A stretch of DNA of 64,000 nt from Fonsecaea monophora (lineage: Eukaryota; Ascomycota; Eurotiomycetes; Chaetothyriales; Herpotrichiellaceae): the NCBI RefSeq assembly GCF_001642475.1, contig NW_019173977.1:124001-188000 (forward strand), read 5' to 3'. Below are positions 55,545 to 64,000 of this stretch, in pieces. Made by a program: the position numbers and the translations under genes. Within the stretch, counting starts at the first letter, position 1. Each line of letters begins with the position of its first letter. Under the pieces are notes generated by a model. The model was not told where the DNA came from, searched no databases, and saw only the letters and a program-made list of their open reading frames with translations.

Positions 55545-57949
55545 TCACAACTTGGCCCTCTGCTTCCCCCCATCGCCCTGACCCTCGGTCTTGGACGACG
55601 CCATCTCCCTCTCAATCTGCTCGGCAAAGACCCTCTTGAGGATCTTGCCGCTGGCGCTCTTGGGGATCTCGGGCACAAAGACCACGCCGCCCGTGAGGGC
55701 CTTGTAGCTGGCGAGGTGGGCGCGGATGTGCGCCTTGACTTGGTCGGCGGTCAAGGGCGGTTCTGGTGGCGATGACGTTGTCGATGTCGATGTCGAGGGC
55801 CGGACGACGACGTACGCGCGGATCAACTCGTCGGCGACACCGTGCATCGGCTCGCCGGGGCGGCGGAATCCCACCACGGCGCAGTCGACGATGCGCGGAT
55901 GCATGAGCAACACGCCCTCCAGCTCCGAGGGCGAGACTTGGAAGCCCCGGACCTTGATGAGTTCCTGATCGATCCTTGTATCAGTATGACGATATCAGAT
56001 CTGGAAAAAAAAAAGGTAGGTCGCGCAAAACAAACCTTCTTCCGGTCGACAATGTACCACTTCTTGGTCTTGCCGTCGCAGTACAGCACATCGCCGGTCT
56101 TGAGGTACCCCTCGGCGTCGTATGCCTCGGCGTTGGCTTTGGGGTTGTTGAAGTAGCCCCTGACGACGGTGGGGCCGCGCACGCAGAGTTCCCCGGGGAC
56201 GTCGTAGGCCGTGATGTCGTTGCCCTTGTCGTCGATCAACCTGTGTGTTTGCAGGAGGGTGGGTTAGTTGGCTTCTTTCCTTTTGAGAGAGAGATATTTC
56301 TTTCTTTTTTGGCAGGACTAGAAATCAAACTGCGGAGGGCATGTTTTTCACACTCTTGAGAGTGTTGTCTGTTTCGCTGGGAGAATCACATCACAGCAAT
56401 AACAAGAATGAAAAAACGTACTTGACATCCGTGTTGGGCAGGAACCGACTCCCCACACTCCCCGTGTCGTCCGTGCCCGGGTAGTAAAAGTGCGAGATGG
56501 TGCCCGTCGTCTCGGTCATGCCAAAGACCTGGGTGAAGGTGGCGTCGGGGCTGCACAGGCGGCGAAACTTTTCCTGCGAGGCGGCGTCGAGGGGCGCGGC
56601 GCCGCTCTTGACCTGGCGGAGGGAGCGGAGCGAGTAGCGGTGGCGCAGGGGGGACATGATGATGGCGATGACGAGCGGGGGCACAATGCCGATGTTGGTG
56701 ATGCGGTGGCGCTCGAGAGCCGCCAGAAACCCCTCGAGCTCGAACCGCCGCATGATCCAGCACTGGTCGCCCGTGATCAGCGGGCAGGCGTGCACCAGCG
56801 GCACCGTGGCGACGTGGAACCCCGGCAGCGTGTACAGGTTGCGCACCGTCCAGGGCACGCGCGCAATGTCGTGCAGCATCGTGTGCCACGACGTCGCGTT
56901 GTAGTGCGACTGCATGGCCGTCTTGGGCAGGCCCGTCGTCCCGGACGTGTTGAGCCGCGCCACCTCGGTGCGCTGCAGCTCCTCGAGGTCCGTGATGCGC
57001 ACCCAGTCCTCCTCTCCCTGCGACAGGAGCCATTCCCAGCTCCGGAACCCCTCGGGGACGTCTTGCTGCGGCCGCGTGTTGAAGATGAAGATCTTGTCCC
57101 GTGTGAGACCCTCGAGCTCCGCCGCCTCCAGGACCGGACCCAGCACTTCGGGTTCCACGATGAACATCTTGACCTGCGCCATGCGGATGTGGTGGCGGAT
57201 CTCATAGACTTGGTACGCCGGGTTCGTCCCACTGGAGGGTTTGTTCCTCAGCCAGGTTTCTCCAGACAAAAAAAAAGGGAGAAAGGAAACTTAGAAGGTG
57301 GCAGAATGGATGGGACGATAGGGGCATGTCCCATTCCAAACACATCTTCCCTCGTAGCGGAATAAGGATAACACTTACCTAAAAATACCTCCTGCTGCCA
57401 CACCACCGAGGAAGAGCATCGAGTACATGATCTTTTGATTTCGAAAAGTTCAATCAGAGCCCGAGACCTGCTAGAGGAAGGTAGGATAGAGGGAACAAGA
57501 GACGACGCGTGGTTTCCCTCTGGAGCTTTGTTCTTTGAAAAGGGAAGAAAACTAATGTACGAGGAACTCACATCATTAAACGCCGCAATGCTGAAACAAT
57601 CCCCCCTGTTCAGCCCAGCCTTGCGGAAGCCGGCGACGAGTTTTTTGGTGAAGGAGCGTCCTTGCCGCCATGATATGGTGCGACTGGGGTCTTCTAGATC
57701 GTGATAGACCTTTTGTTCATTTTTCTCGGGGGTCAGACTCGTTCCTCTTGCGTAGAGGGCTGTTGGGTTATGCTGGAGAGGGAAGGGGGGGACAACCTCA
57801 ATGGGTCAAAGGAAGGTGAATAGTTGATAGATAGACACAATGAGAAATATACTGACGGGTTTATCAGGATCATGGGCGCATTTGTCAAAGACGAGTGAGA
57901 TCAAGTCCTTCTGGGGCAACGGGTAGTGATCCTGACTGAGCCATGGCAT
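55545..57949 (-). CDS. Peroxisomal acyl-CoA ligase (AMP-forming)
   Basis: Activates a carboxylic acid to its CoA thioester via an acyl-AMP. Six exons, minus strand: 57949-57857, 57709-57572, 57431-57379, 57231-56422, 56240-56036 and 55964-55545; 572 aa. It resembles fungal 4-coumarate/phenylacetate-type ligases. Junctions restore FND-IMYSMLFLGG, GGIF-SGTNPAY and DRKK-ELIKVRGFQVSPSELEG. The AMP-binding motif is TSGTTGLPK (190-198); GYLKTGD and the C-terminal catalytic Lys in PKSASGKILKR are present. The C-terminus is QRAKL, a canonical PTS1. Introns 1 and 2 appear to end in AAAAG rather than a pyrimidine-AG; family alignment supports these points, but the first acceptor could instead be one of two CAG sites near 57750. 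The start at 57949 lies next to the conserved DHYPLPQKDLIS. Confidence 0.87.
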
Positions 57950-58869
57950 CTTTGCTGGACTGGACTGGACTGGTCGTGGTTCCTCGCCCTCAAGATCGTG
58001 TGTATATTGTATATATCTGTGGTGTCTGGTACCGTACCGCACTGGGGCAAGGGCAGGGGTCAAGACTTGTCTGTCTGTAAGAGCTGATGCAAGGGAAGAC
58101 AGCGCAAAGGCACCTGCACTGTTGTGTAGAGGACAGCCAGGGAGGTAATTAGATAGGTAGTATCACGCCGTACGTATGTCCTGTAGTCCTGCGCTCCTGT
58201 GGTGCCGTGGTGCTGTAACCGAACACCCCCGGATCTCAGGCCCTTCCCAGCCCAGCCTAGAGCACTACTACTCGGTCGGGTTCTCTACCCAAACCTCCGC
58301 TCGCAGCTGGTGTGGTGGAGGGGCCATTTCTTTCCCACTGGTGCTACGGTCTGGCCGAGTCTAACTCTCTGACAGACATGCCTTCTCGTACAGCTCAATC
58401 ATGTCAGAAATTCTGACACATTTGGGTCTCGTAGGGCAGAATGCCGAGGAAAATTTCGGTAAAAAAAAAAGAGAAAGTAGCAAAGTCCGTTTGAGGAGAT
58501 GAATGGGAGGAGCGACAAGTAGCGCACCAGCCTTGAATTTCAGGGGCTCCGCTTGGGGGGGAGGCGTCGGAGGGTTAAGCGTGTGGGGAAGATGGGGAAC
58601 GTGCCTACATGCCTCGATGCGTACGAGGTACATACATACCTATCTAGAGTAGCGAGTACGGTGAGTACAGTAGCCTGAGACTCTATGCTAAAGGGGAGAA
58701 AAGTGTGAACAGGATTATCGCAGCGTTGGCAAGGTGTATTCCGAGAGATAGGAAGTAATTCTGGTGCAAACGTATAGGGTGGATGGGGTTCACGGACCAG
58801 AGTTTCCCTCTGCCAGCTAATGCGGTACGAGTGATAAACCATATACTGACTGACCGCGTACCCAGCCAA
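57950..58869. other. Intergenic, promoter of the CoA ligase
   Basis: About 0.9 kb between two minus-strand cluster genes; only short frames with no recognisable product. Confidence 0.5.
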
Positions 58870-59784
58870 CTAGGACAGCCTCGCCTTCAGCACCTCAGAA
58901 GCATCCCTCAGGACGACCGCTGCCTGCGAAATCACCACCCTGTCGCCCACAACCTGTCTATACAGAATCTTCCTTCCCCCATCCTCTCGCCACATCTCCG
59001 TCCGCACCACATCGCCGGGATACACAGGCTTGCTCAGCCTCAACTTCACGCTCTGGAACCTCTTGAAGTCGCCGCCGGCAAACGTGTCAATGATGTGCAG
59101 CACACCCATTCCCACGGTACACGTACCCGTCAGGATCGGCCCCGGAAAGCCGCCTGCTTTGGCAACGGCCGGGTCGATGTGTAGGGGGTTCAAATCTCCC
59201 GACGCGGCGCGGTACAGGGCTCCTTGCTCCGGCGAGGTTTGGTATTCCACCACAGCGTCCGGCTTGCGATCTGTGGGCGTTGGGTGTGTGGCTGTGGCTG
59301 CACCGCGAGGTATGGGTTTCGTCGAAGCCCCAGCCCCGGGGACTTTCATGACGAAGGATGTCCACTCGCTGTAGCAGATCTCCACGCCCGTGGCTGCGTC
59401 GACGGTAGTGATGCCCACAGCGACGGTGACGCCAGTCCTTCGATCCACAATATCCACCACGCGTGCGGTAGTGTGTAGTGTCGCTTGCTTTGGAAACGTC
59501 CCCTTCATCTCGAGATAGTGCTCGCCGTGGACGTGATTATGCGCCTGGAAGTTCGGGAGGAATTCCATCATCCCGTACGTGACTTCACGCATGACTGAGA
59601 TGACGGGGAGAGTGGCGAATGTCGGCACGGCCGCAAAGTCGGGATGTGCTTCAAAGCATCGCGACAAATCTGTGCCCTTGACACCCAGGGCGATGTTGTA
59701 GGTAATGATGTTGTTGGGAGTGTAGCTGCTCGTCACACTCCATGAGCGTTTCTTGATAGCTTCGACGTCAATAGTCGTCGCCAT
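58870..59784 (-). CDS. MaoC-like (R)-specific enoyl-CoA hydratase
   Basis: Hydrates trans-2-enoyl-CoA to (R)-3-hydroxyacyl-CoA, like hydratase 2 of multifunctional enzyme 2. The single-exon product is 304 aa with a double hot-dog layout. The N-terminal half lacks the catalytic pair. The C-terminal half carries the hydratase-2 signature ASGDLNPLHIDP at 194-205, with D197, N199 and H202 in the catalytic positions, then GFPGPILTGTCTVGMG. The C-terminus is KARLS: the PTS1-like ARL is one residue short of the end, so direct peroxisomal import by PTS1 is uncertain. The divergent neighbour is an enoyl-CoA hydratase/isomerase-family gene, and the CoA ligase lies 0.9 kb away on the same strand. Confidence 0.88.
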   Translation of the reverse strand: MATTIDVEAIKKRSWSVTSSYTPNNIITYNIALGVKGTDLSRCFEAHPDFAAVPTFATLPVISVMREVTYGMMEFLPNFQAHNHVHGEHYLEMKGTFPKQATLHTTARVVDIVDRRTGVTVAVGITTVDAATGVEICYSEWTSFVMKVPGAGASTKPIPRGAATATHPTPTDRKPDAVVEYQTSPEQGALYRAASGDLNPLHIDPAVAKAGGFPGPILTGTCTVGMGVLHIIDTFAGGDFKRFQSVKLRLSKPVYPGDVVRTEMWREDGGRKILYRQVVGDRVVISQAAVVLRDASEVLKARLS

Positions 59785-60364
59785 GGCTGCTCAATGACCG
59801 TGACAACAAGGCTGGCTTCCGTCTGAGAACCAGACCTTTTGTACACCCAGGAACGACTGTGGTTGAACAACGCGGTTATGTATACCCGAGAACGGTCTAC
59901 CGAGGTCAGCTCGGACCGTAGCAAATAGATGGTCACACAGCTAGAACGGGGTCAATGCAGGTCGCCTGTTACAGAATCGATGTCAAGAAAACTATGTCGT
60001 TGATTTCTTGTAGGTACTGACGAGAGAGGTCACGTTCATCCGGGGTAGAGCTCAACTCACGCAAGACAATATACCGGGAATAAAACTCCACAGCTTTTTC
60101 CTCCACGCCCAGAGCCTTACCGACAAGACACTTTGTGGGGGATGCGGGGTCTTGCCACAACAAGATAGCCTTGCTTCCGAGGTCCATAGCACAGAAGGCC
60201 CGTTCTCCTTGAGGGCTCAAGATCCCTCAAAGTGTTAGAAAATGATGCATGGCGTGTAGGTGAAAGTGCCAGAACCATTTGTACAGTCCTCGTCGACGTG
60301 CCGGTCGCATTTGTTTGCTTTCCCCCTCTCCTAGCTGCGTGATCGTGAAGAACTCACCTCCACC
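59785..60364. promoter_or_regulatory. Divergent promoter region, MaoC hydratase / enoyl-CoA hydratase
   Basis: 580 bp between divergent starts. An 83-codon minus-strand frame at 59969-60220 has protein-like composition (FYSRYIVLRELSSTPDERD). It may be a relic or an unrecognised small exon, but it is not supported as a gene. Confidence 0.45.
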
Positions 60365-61165
60365 ATGACCGACACACCCCCAAACTACCAGACCGTCCTC
60401 TCAACCAGGCTGTCACCGGGGACACTGCTGCTGGAATACAACCAACCCAAGATCTCCAACGCCTTCACCCTCCAGCAATACCACGACTTGGCCGACGCTC
60501 TTCGCTGGACACGCAATGTCCCCGAAATCAGGGTGATCGTCCTCACCGGCAAAGGGAAGCACTACTGCGCTGGGAAAGTGCTGCTCCCACCGGGCCAAGC
60601 AGGACCGACAATCGAGCAGGAAATCGAGGCAGGTCGCAAACTCGGGGACGAGCTACAGGGCCACCCGAAAGTGCTCATCGCTGCGGTCCACGGCGCAGCC
60701 ATCGGATGGGGGTGCACACAGCTGTGGAATTTCGATCTGGTCTATGCTTGGGAGAAGGCCGCCGTGTTCCAGACACCCTTTATGAGTCTGGGTTTCGTCC
60801 CGGAAGGGGCGTCGAGTTGGAGTTTCCCCAAGGTCATGGGCAAACAGCGGGCCAACGCGCTGCTGTTGGCGTCCGAGAAGCTCAATGCGCGGGAGATGTA
60901 CGACGCGGGGATGGTGACCAAGGTCATTGGGGGTGACACGGTCGACGCGTTCCGAGACGAGGTCTTCAAGATTGCAAAGAGAATAGGCACCTATAGCGCC
61001 GAGAGTCTAAAAATGGCTAAGGCGCAGGTGAATCGGCCTACCGTGTTGGCAGAGCAGCGAGAGGCGGGAATGTGGGAAGCGGTGGATCTCAAAGTGAGGT
61101 TGAACAGTGATGAGGCCAAGGCGGCGATGAAGGCTTTCATGGACAAGAGCAAGCCAAAGCTGTAA
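60365..61165 (+). CDS. Enoyl-CoA hydratase/isomerase family protein (peroxisomal ECI-like)
   Basis: Crotonase-fold enzyme acting on enoyl-CoA, most like delta3,delta2-enoyl-CoA isomerases. The single-exon product is 266 aa. It has the oxyanion-hole segments VIVLTGKGKHYCAGKV and HGAAIGWGCTQLWNFDLVYAWEKAAFQTP-like order, then the LGFVPEGASSWSFPKVMG block with the Glu expected for isomerase-type catalysis. The C-terminus is KSKPKL; PKL is a non-standard but plausible PTS1, strengthened by the upstream basic residues. Divergent from the MaoC hydratase and part of the 53-61 kb acyl-CoA cluster. Confidence 0.88.
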   Translation: MTDTPPNYQTVLSTRLSPGTLLLEYNQPKISNAFTLQQYHDLADALRWTRNVPEIRVIVLTGKGKHYCAGKVLLPPGQAGPTIEQEIEAGRKLGDELQGHPKVLIAAVHGAAIGWGCTQLWNFDLVYAWEKAAVFQTPFMSLGFVPEGASSWSFPKVMGKQRANALLLASEKLNAREMYDAGMVTKVIGGDTVDAFRDEVFKIAKRIGTYSAESLKMAKAQVNRPTVLAEQREAGMWEAVDLKVRLNSDEAKAAMKAFMDKSKPKL

Positions 61166-61468
61166 CCAGTCTAATGTCAATGGATGTAATAATGCAAGGA
61201 GATGGCAGTTTTTGTGCTGCAGGTGTGTCAACAGGGGACACATGCGGGGCTGCTGGTGGTGATTTGAGACGAGTCTTGCTGACATAATTACAATACGGTG
61301 GAGTAATAGACCCTCGGTCCCGCACTCCGAAGGCCTCGAAATTTAATTTTCTCAAAATTCTCAATTGCGGTGGCGGACAAGATTTGGTGCGGCCAGTATC
61401 TTTCCGCCGATTTTACTTCCTTCCCCCTCTTTCAACAGACAAACAGAAGTACTCCAAGGACGGTCAAC
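61166..61468. other. Intergenic, promoter of Dbp3
   Basis: Short spacer between same-strand genes; the AT-rich stretch AAATTTAATTTTC near 61340 lies just upstream of the Dbp3 leader. Confidence 0.5.
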
Positions 61469-63040
61469 ATGAGCAAACATAAACTCGAAGATGAGGCCGC
61501 TCAATTGGCCAAGCAAGAACGCAAGAGGAGGAAGAGAGACCGCAAGGAAGCCCTGCGTTTACAAGATATCACACCCTCATCGACTGAGGCTACAGCCAAC
61601 TCAACCCCGGTCCCAGAGGCCAAGGAGGATACCACCGCCGATGTCAACGGTTCTACTGTCCCCAAGCCTGTATCAGCCATTGGAAACCTCCGACAAGCTG
61701 AAGTCGATAATTTCTTAAAGACACAATCCGTGCAGATTCTCGATCCACAGAATACAGATGTACAACCTATCCTCGCCTTCTCGCAACTCCCTCAAGAGTT
61801 GGCCTCTCAATTCTCGGACGTCTTCTCCTCCTTCCAAAAGCCCTCGTCTATCCAGTCCGCCGCTTGGCCCTTCCTCCTAGCCGGTCGAGACGTGGTCGGC
61901 GTGGCAGAGACAGGCAGTGGAAAGACCCTGGCATTCGGCCTGCCTCTCGTTGTCCGCCTGACCTCGCAAGAGAAAAAGAAGGGTATCAGAGCCGTCATTG
62001 TGGCACCGACACGGGAACTTGCGATCCAAGTGTTTGAACAGTTAGACAGGCTCAGCAAAACCACTCAGAAGCTCAAGGCCGCATGCATATACGGAGGGAC
62101 CAACAAGGACGAGCAGCGTCGCAGTTTGAAAGGTGCAAATATCGTCGTGGCAACTCCAGGTCGACTAAAGGACTTCATGTCCGATGGCACGGTCGACGTC
62201 TCCAAGACGCGGTATCTGGTCCTCGACGAAGCAGACCGGATGCTCGACAAGGGCTTCGAAGACGACATCAAACAGATCATTTCCCAAATGCCGTCCTCGA
62301 AGAAGCGACAGACGGCCATGTTCACCGCCACGTGGCCGAAATCGATCCGCGAGCTGGCGGCGACGTTCATGCAGCAACCCGTCAAAATCACCATCGGGCG
62401 CGAGGACACCGATGACTCTGGAGAATTGAGAGCCAACAACCGGATCGTGCAGAAAGTCGAGGTCATTGACGGCATGGAGAAGCAGCAGCGTCTATTGCAG
62501 CTGTTGAAGCAGCACACGGCAGGTCCAAAGCGCAATGACCGCATCCTGGTCTTCTGCTTGTACAAGAAGGAGGCTCTCCGGATCGAGAACTTCATCCGGT
62601 CGCGCGGGTTCAACGTCGCGGGAATCCACGGAGACATGTCGCAGTCTGCGCGTATCAACAGCTTGGAATCGTTCAAGTCGGGCGCCACGACGCTCCTCGT
62701 GGCCACAGACGTGGCAGCTCGGGGCCTAGACATCCCCGAGGTGAAGCTCGTCATCAACGTCACCTTCCCCCTAACCGCAGAAGACTACGTCCACCGCATC
62801 GGCCGCACGGGCCGCGCCGGCAAGGACGGCCTCGCGATCACATTCTTCACCGAACAGGACAAGGGCCTCGCCGGCGCGCTGATCAACGTTTTGAAAGCTG
62901 CCAAGCAGGACGTGCCCGAAAATCTGTTGAGGTTCGGCACCACGGTGAAGAAGAAGGTCCACAGCGAGTACGGCGCCTTTTATCGTGAGGCAGAGGAAGG
63001 GGAGAAGACGACCTCGACCAAAATCACCTTTGACGATTGA
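61469..63040 (+). CDS. DBP3: ATP-dependent RNA helicase Dbp3
   Basis: Nucleolar DEAD-box helicase needed for 60S ribosomal subunit assembly (ITS1 processing). The single-exon product is 523 aa. A Lys/Arg-rich N-terminus (KQERKRRKRDRKEAL) serves as nucleolar signal. The Q-motif region comes before motif I AETGSGKT (146-153). PTRELA, DEAD (253-256), TATWP in place of the usual SAT (characteristic of Dbp3), DVAARGLDIPEV and HRIGRTGRAG follow. Met at 61469 fits the conserved start MSKHKLEDE; the frame is open 99 bases further up but without Met homology. Confidence 0.95.
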   Translation: MSKHKLEDEAAQLAKQERKRRKRDRKEALRLQDITPSSTEATANSTPVPEAKEDTTADVNGSTVPKPVSAIGNLRQAEVDNFLKTQSVQILDPQNTDVQPILAFSQLPQELASQFSDVFSSFQKPSSIQSAAWPFLLAGRDVVGVAETGSGKTLAFGLPLVVRLTSQEKKKGIRAVIVAPTRELAIQVFEQLDRLSKTTQKLKAACIYGGTNKDEQRRSLKGANIVVATPGRLKDFMSDGTVDVSKTRYLVLDEADRMLDKGFEDDIKQIISQMPSSKKRQTAMFTATWPKSIRELAATFMQQPVKITIGREDTDDSGELRANNRIVQKVEVIDGMEKQQRLLQLLKQHTAGPKRNDRILVFCLYKKEALRIENFIRSRGFNVAGIHGDMSQSARINSLESFKSGATTLLVATDVAARGLDIPEVKLVINVTFPLTAEDYVHRIGRTGRAGKDGLAITFFTEQDKGLAGALINVLKAAKQDVPENLLRFGTTVKKKVHSEYGAFYREAEEGEKTTSTKITFDD

Positions 63041-63206
63041 TATATAAGATGTGTCCCTAAAAAAATCTTTGTCATGCGGTTATCTCGTAGCTTTGCCTGT
63101 CGATTTTGTTGGAGATGGTTTCAAAAAGTTCGGAATCTTTGCAGCAAGGCGTTGTGGGACGACGGATTCGAGGAGCTCAAAGAGGAATTGGTGCTCAGTG
63201 ATGAGA

Positions 63207-64000
63207 CTAGAAAATCATTTGATCAATCAGACAGATGGGACTGGTTAGACATGTGGACGAGACTAGATGATAAACCTCCCTAGAAACGAAATGCGATTGC
63301 AGGAGAGAAAAGGAAAGAGCAAAGACTCACATGGTAGAACCAAGAACCACGGCGCTGCTGGTCCAGATCCCTAGAAACTGCAGATCCAGCGACCCCTTGC
63401 CAGCGTTCGTGGCCGTAAAGAAAGCACCCACCTTCAGGCCCAGCATCACAAGCAGCGTGACGGCGATGCTCGCCTTCGCGGGCACCGCTTCCTTGAGCAG
63501 CATTGCGCCGGCCCGTCTCTTCTGCCCGGACTCGTCCTCGCGTTGCGTAACCCAGATCCTCAAAAACCACAAGCTCCACAGGATCCTCAGGGCCATGTTC
63601 ACCATGTTCGCGCCCACGAGGCCGACGCTCCCCAAATTCCACAGTCTCAACATGGCCCATGCGGCGACCCCGTAGACTCCCGTGAAGACAAGCATCCAGA
63701 GACTCTGGCTCCGCAGCTGTGCGGGAGAAGCCACGCTCGTGACGAACGCGTCGAGGATCCCATTGACCGCCATGAGTGGGATGTAGTAGCAGTAGGTGGA
63801 CAGGAGGACAACTGTCGAGGGAGTGCGCCATTGCGGGGAGAGGACGAAGGGGATAACGGTTGGAAGGATTTCAGGGGCAAGGCTGATCAGGGGCAGAGAG
63901 AAGAGGAGGTAGACGTGGAGAGTCGTGTAGAGGTAGGATAGGCCGCGGCGGGCATTGTCGTTCGCCTGCGGGAGGCTCTTGTTTTGCGATGCCGAAGATG
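63207..64000 (-). CDS. RFT1: Rft1 oligosaccharide-lipid flippase-family protein, 5' end outside window
   Basis: Rft1 is an ER membrane protein of N-glycosylation, linked to translocation of Man5GlcNAc2-PP-dolichol. A single open exon runs from the window edge (64000) to 63331. It encodes NARRGLSYLYTTLHVYLLFS, then STYCYYIPLMAVNGILDAFV and GLVGANMVNMALRILWSLWF, the Rft1 membrane blocks with several hydrophobic helices. A GTGAGT donor follows at 63330. The last exon is uncertain: an acceptor TCTAG at 63280 would add MEVYHL... to a stop at 63207, a tail without clear family similarity. The N-terminal two thirds lie beyond the window. Confidence 0.8.

Noticed and set aside
63074..63283. 69-codon + strand frame opposite the Rft1 3' region
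   Set aside because: Some protein-like composition, but no family match, no flanking exons, and it overlaps the inferred last intron and exon of Rft1.
1..64000. CRISPR arrays, bacterial operon signals, intact transposons
   Set aside because: None seen; the window is eukaryotic nuclear DNA with spliceosomal introns.

Overview
This window looks like filamentous ascomycete (Pezizomycotina) nuclear DNA. Genes have short GT-AG introns of about 45-250 bp with CTAAC/CTGAC-like branch sites. Intergenic spaces are roughly 0.3-2.7 kb, and the protein families are fungal (Atg29, Snt2, Leo1, Mob2, Dbp3, Rft1, Zn2Cys6 regulators, DUF6604, an Rds1-like ferritin-fold protein). A black-yeast-like Eurotiomycete (Chaetothyriales) would fit, but that is a guess. 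I saw no convincing tRNA, rRNA, CRISPR array or intact transposon. Exon boundaries were worked out by hand from splice sites, reading phase and family alignment, so every multi-exon model is a prediction.

Layout. 0.6-8.8 kb: Atg29 (-), a small Cys-rich protein (+), a GH16 glycoside hydrolase without a signal peptide (+), and a five-exon Rds1-like ferritin-fold secreted protein (-). 11.4-19.5 kb: a GPI-anchored repeat protein, a Pro-rich protein with a PY motif, a single-pass membrane protein and a DUF6604 protein (all +). 19.8-23.4 kb: alpha-acetolactate decarboxylase (-) and a catabolic-type acetolactate synthase (+), divergent from one 0.9 kb promoter region. Together these two would make a complete cytosolic pyruvate-to-acetoin route. 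24.0-30.7 kb: a hypothetical protein, a Zn2Cys6 regulator, a BAHD-type acyltransferase and a secreted aspartic protease. 32.0-47.5 kb: housekeeping and chromatin genes (Mob2, Leo1, Snt2) and a Pol theta/HELQ-type helicase.

49.0-61.2 kb is the most interesting stretch. A flavodoxin-fold quinone reductase (WrbA/Ycp4/Alt a 7 family) ends at a UGA-CUA-G stop, the strongest known readthrough context. It is followed by 61 in-frame codons ending in a CaaX box (CVIL). After it come a Zn2Cys6 regulator, an ACAD10/11-type aminoglycoside-phosphotransferase-fold kinase ending in AKL, an acyl-CoA ligase also ending in AKL, a MaoC-type hydratase and an enoyl-CoA hydratase/isomerase ending in PKL. This looks like a peroxisomal acyl-CoA degradation cluster, possibly for 4-hydroxy acids. 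61.5-64.0 kb: the DEAD-box helicase Dbp3 and the 3' part of Rft1, which runs off the window.
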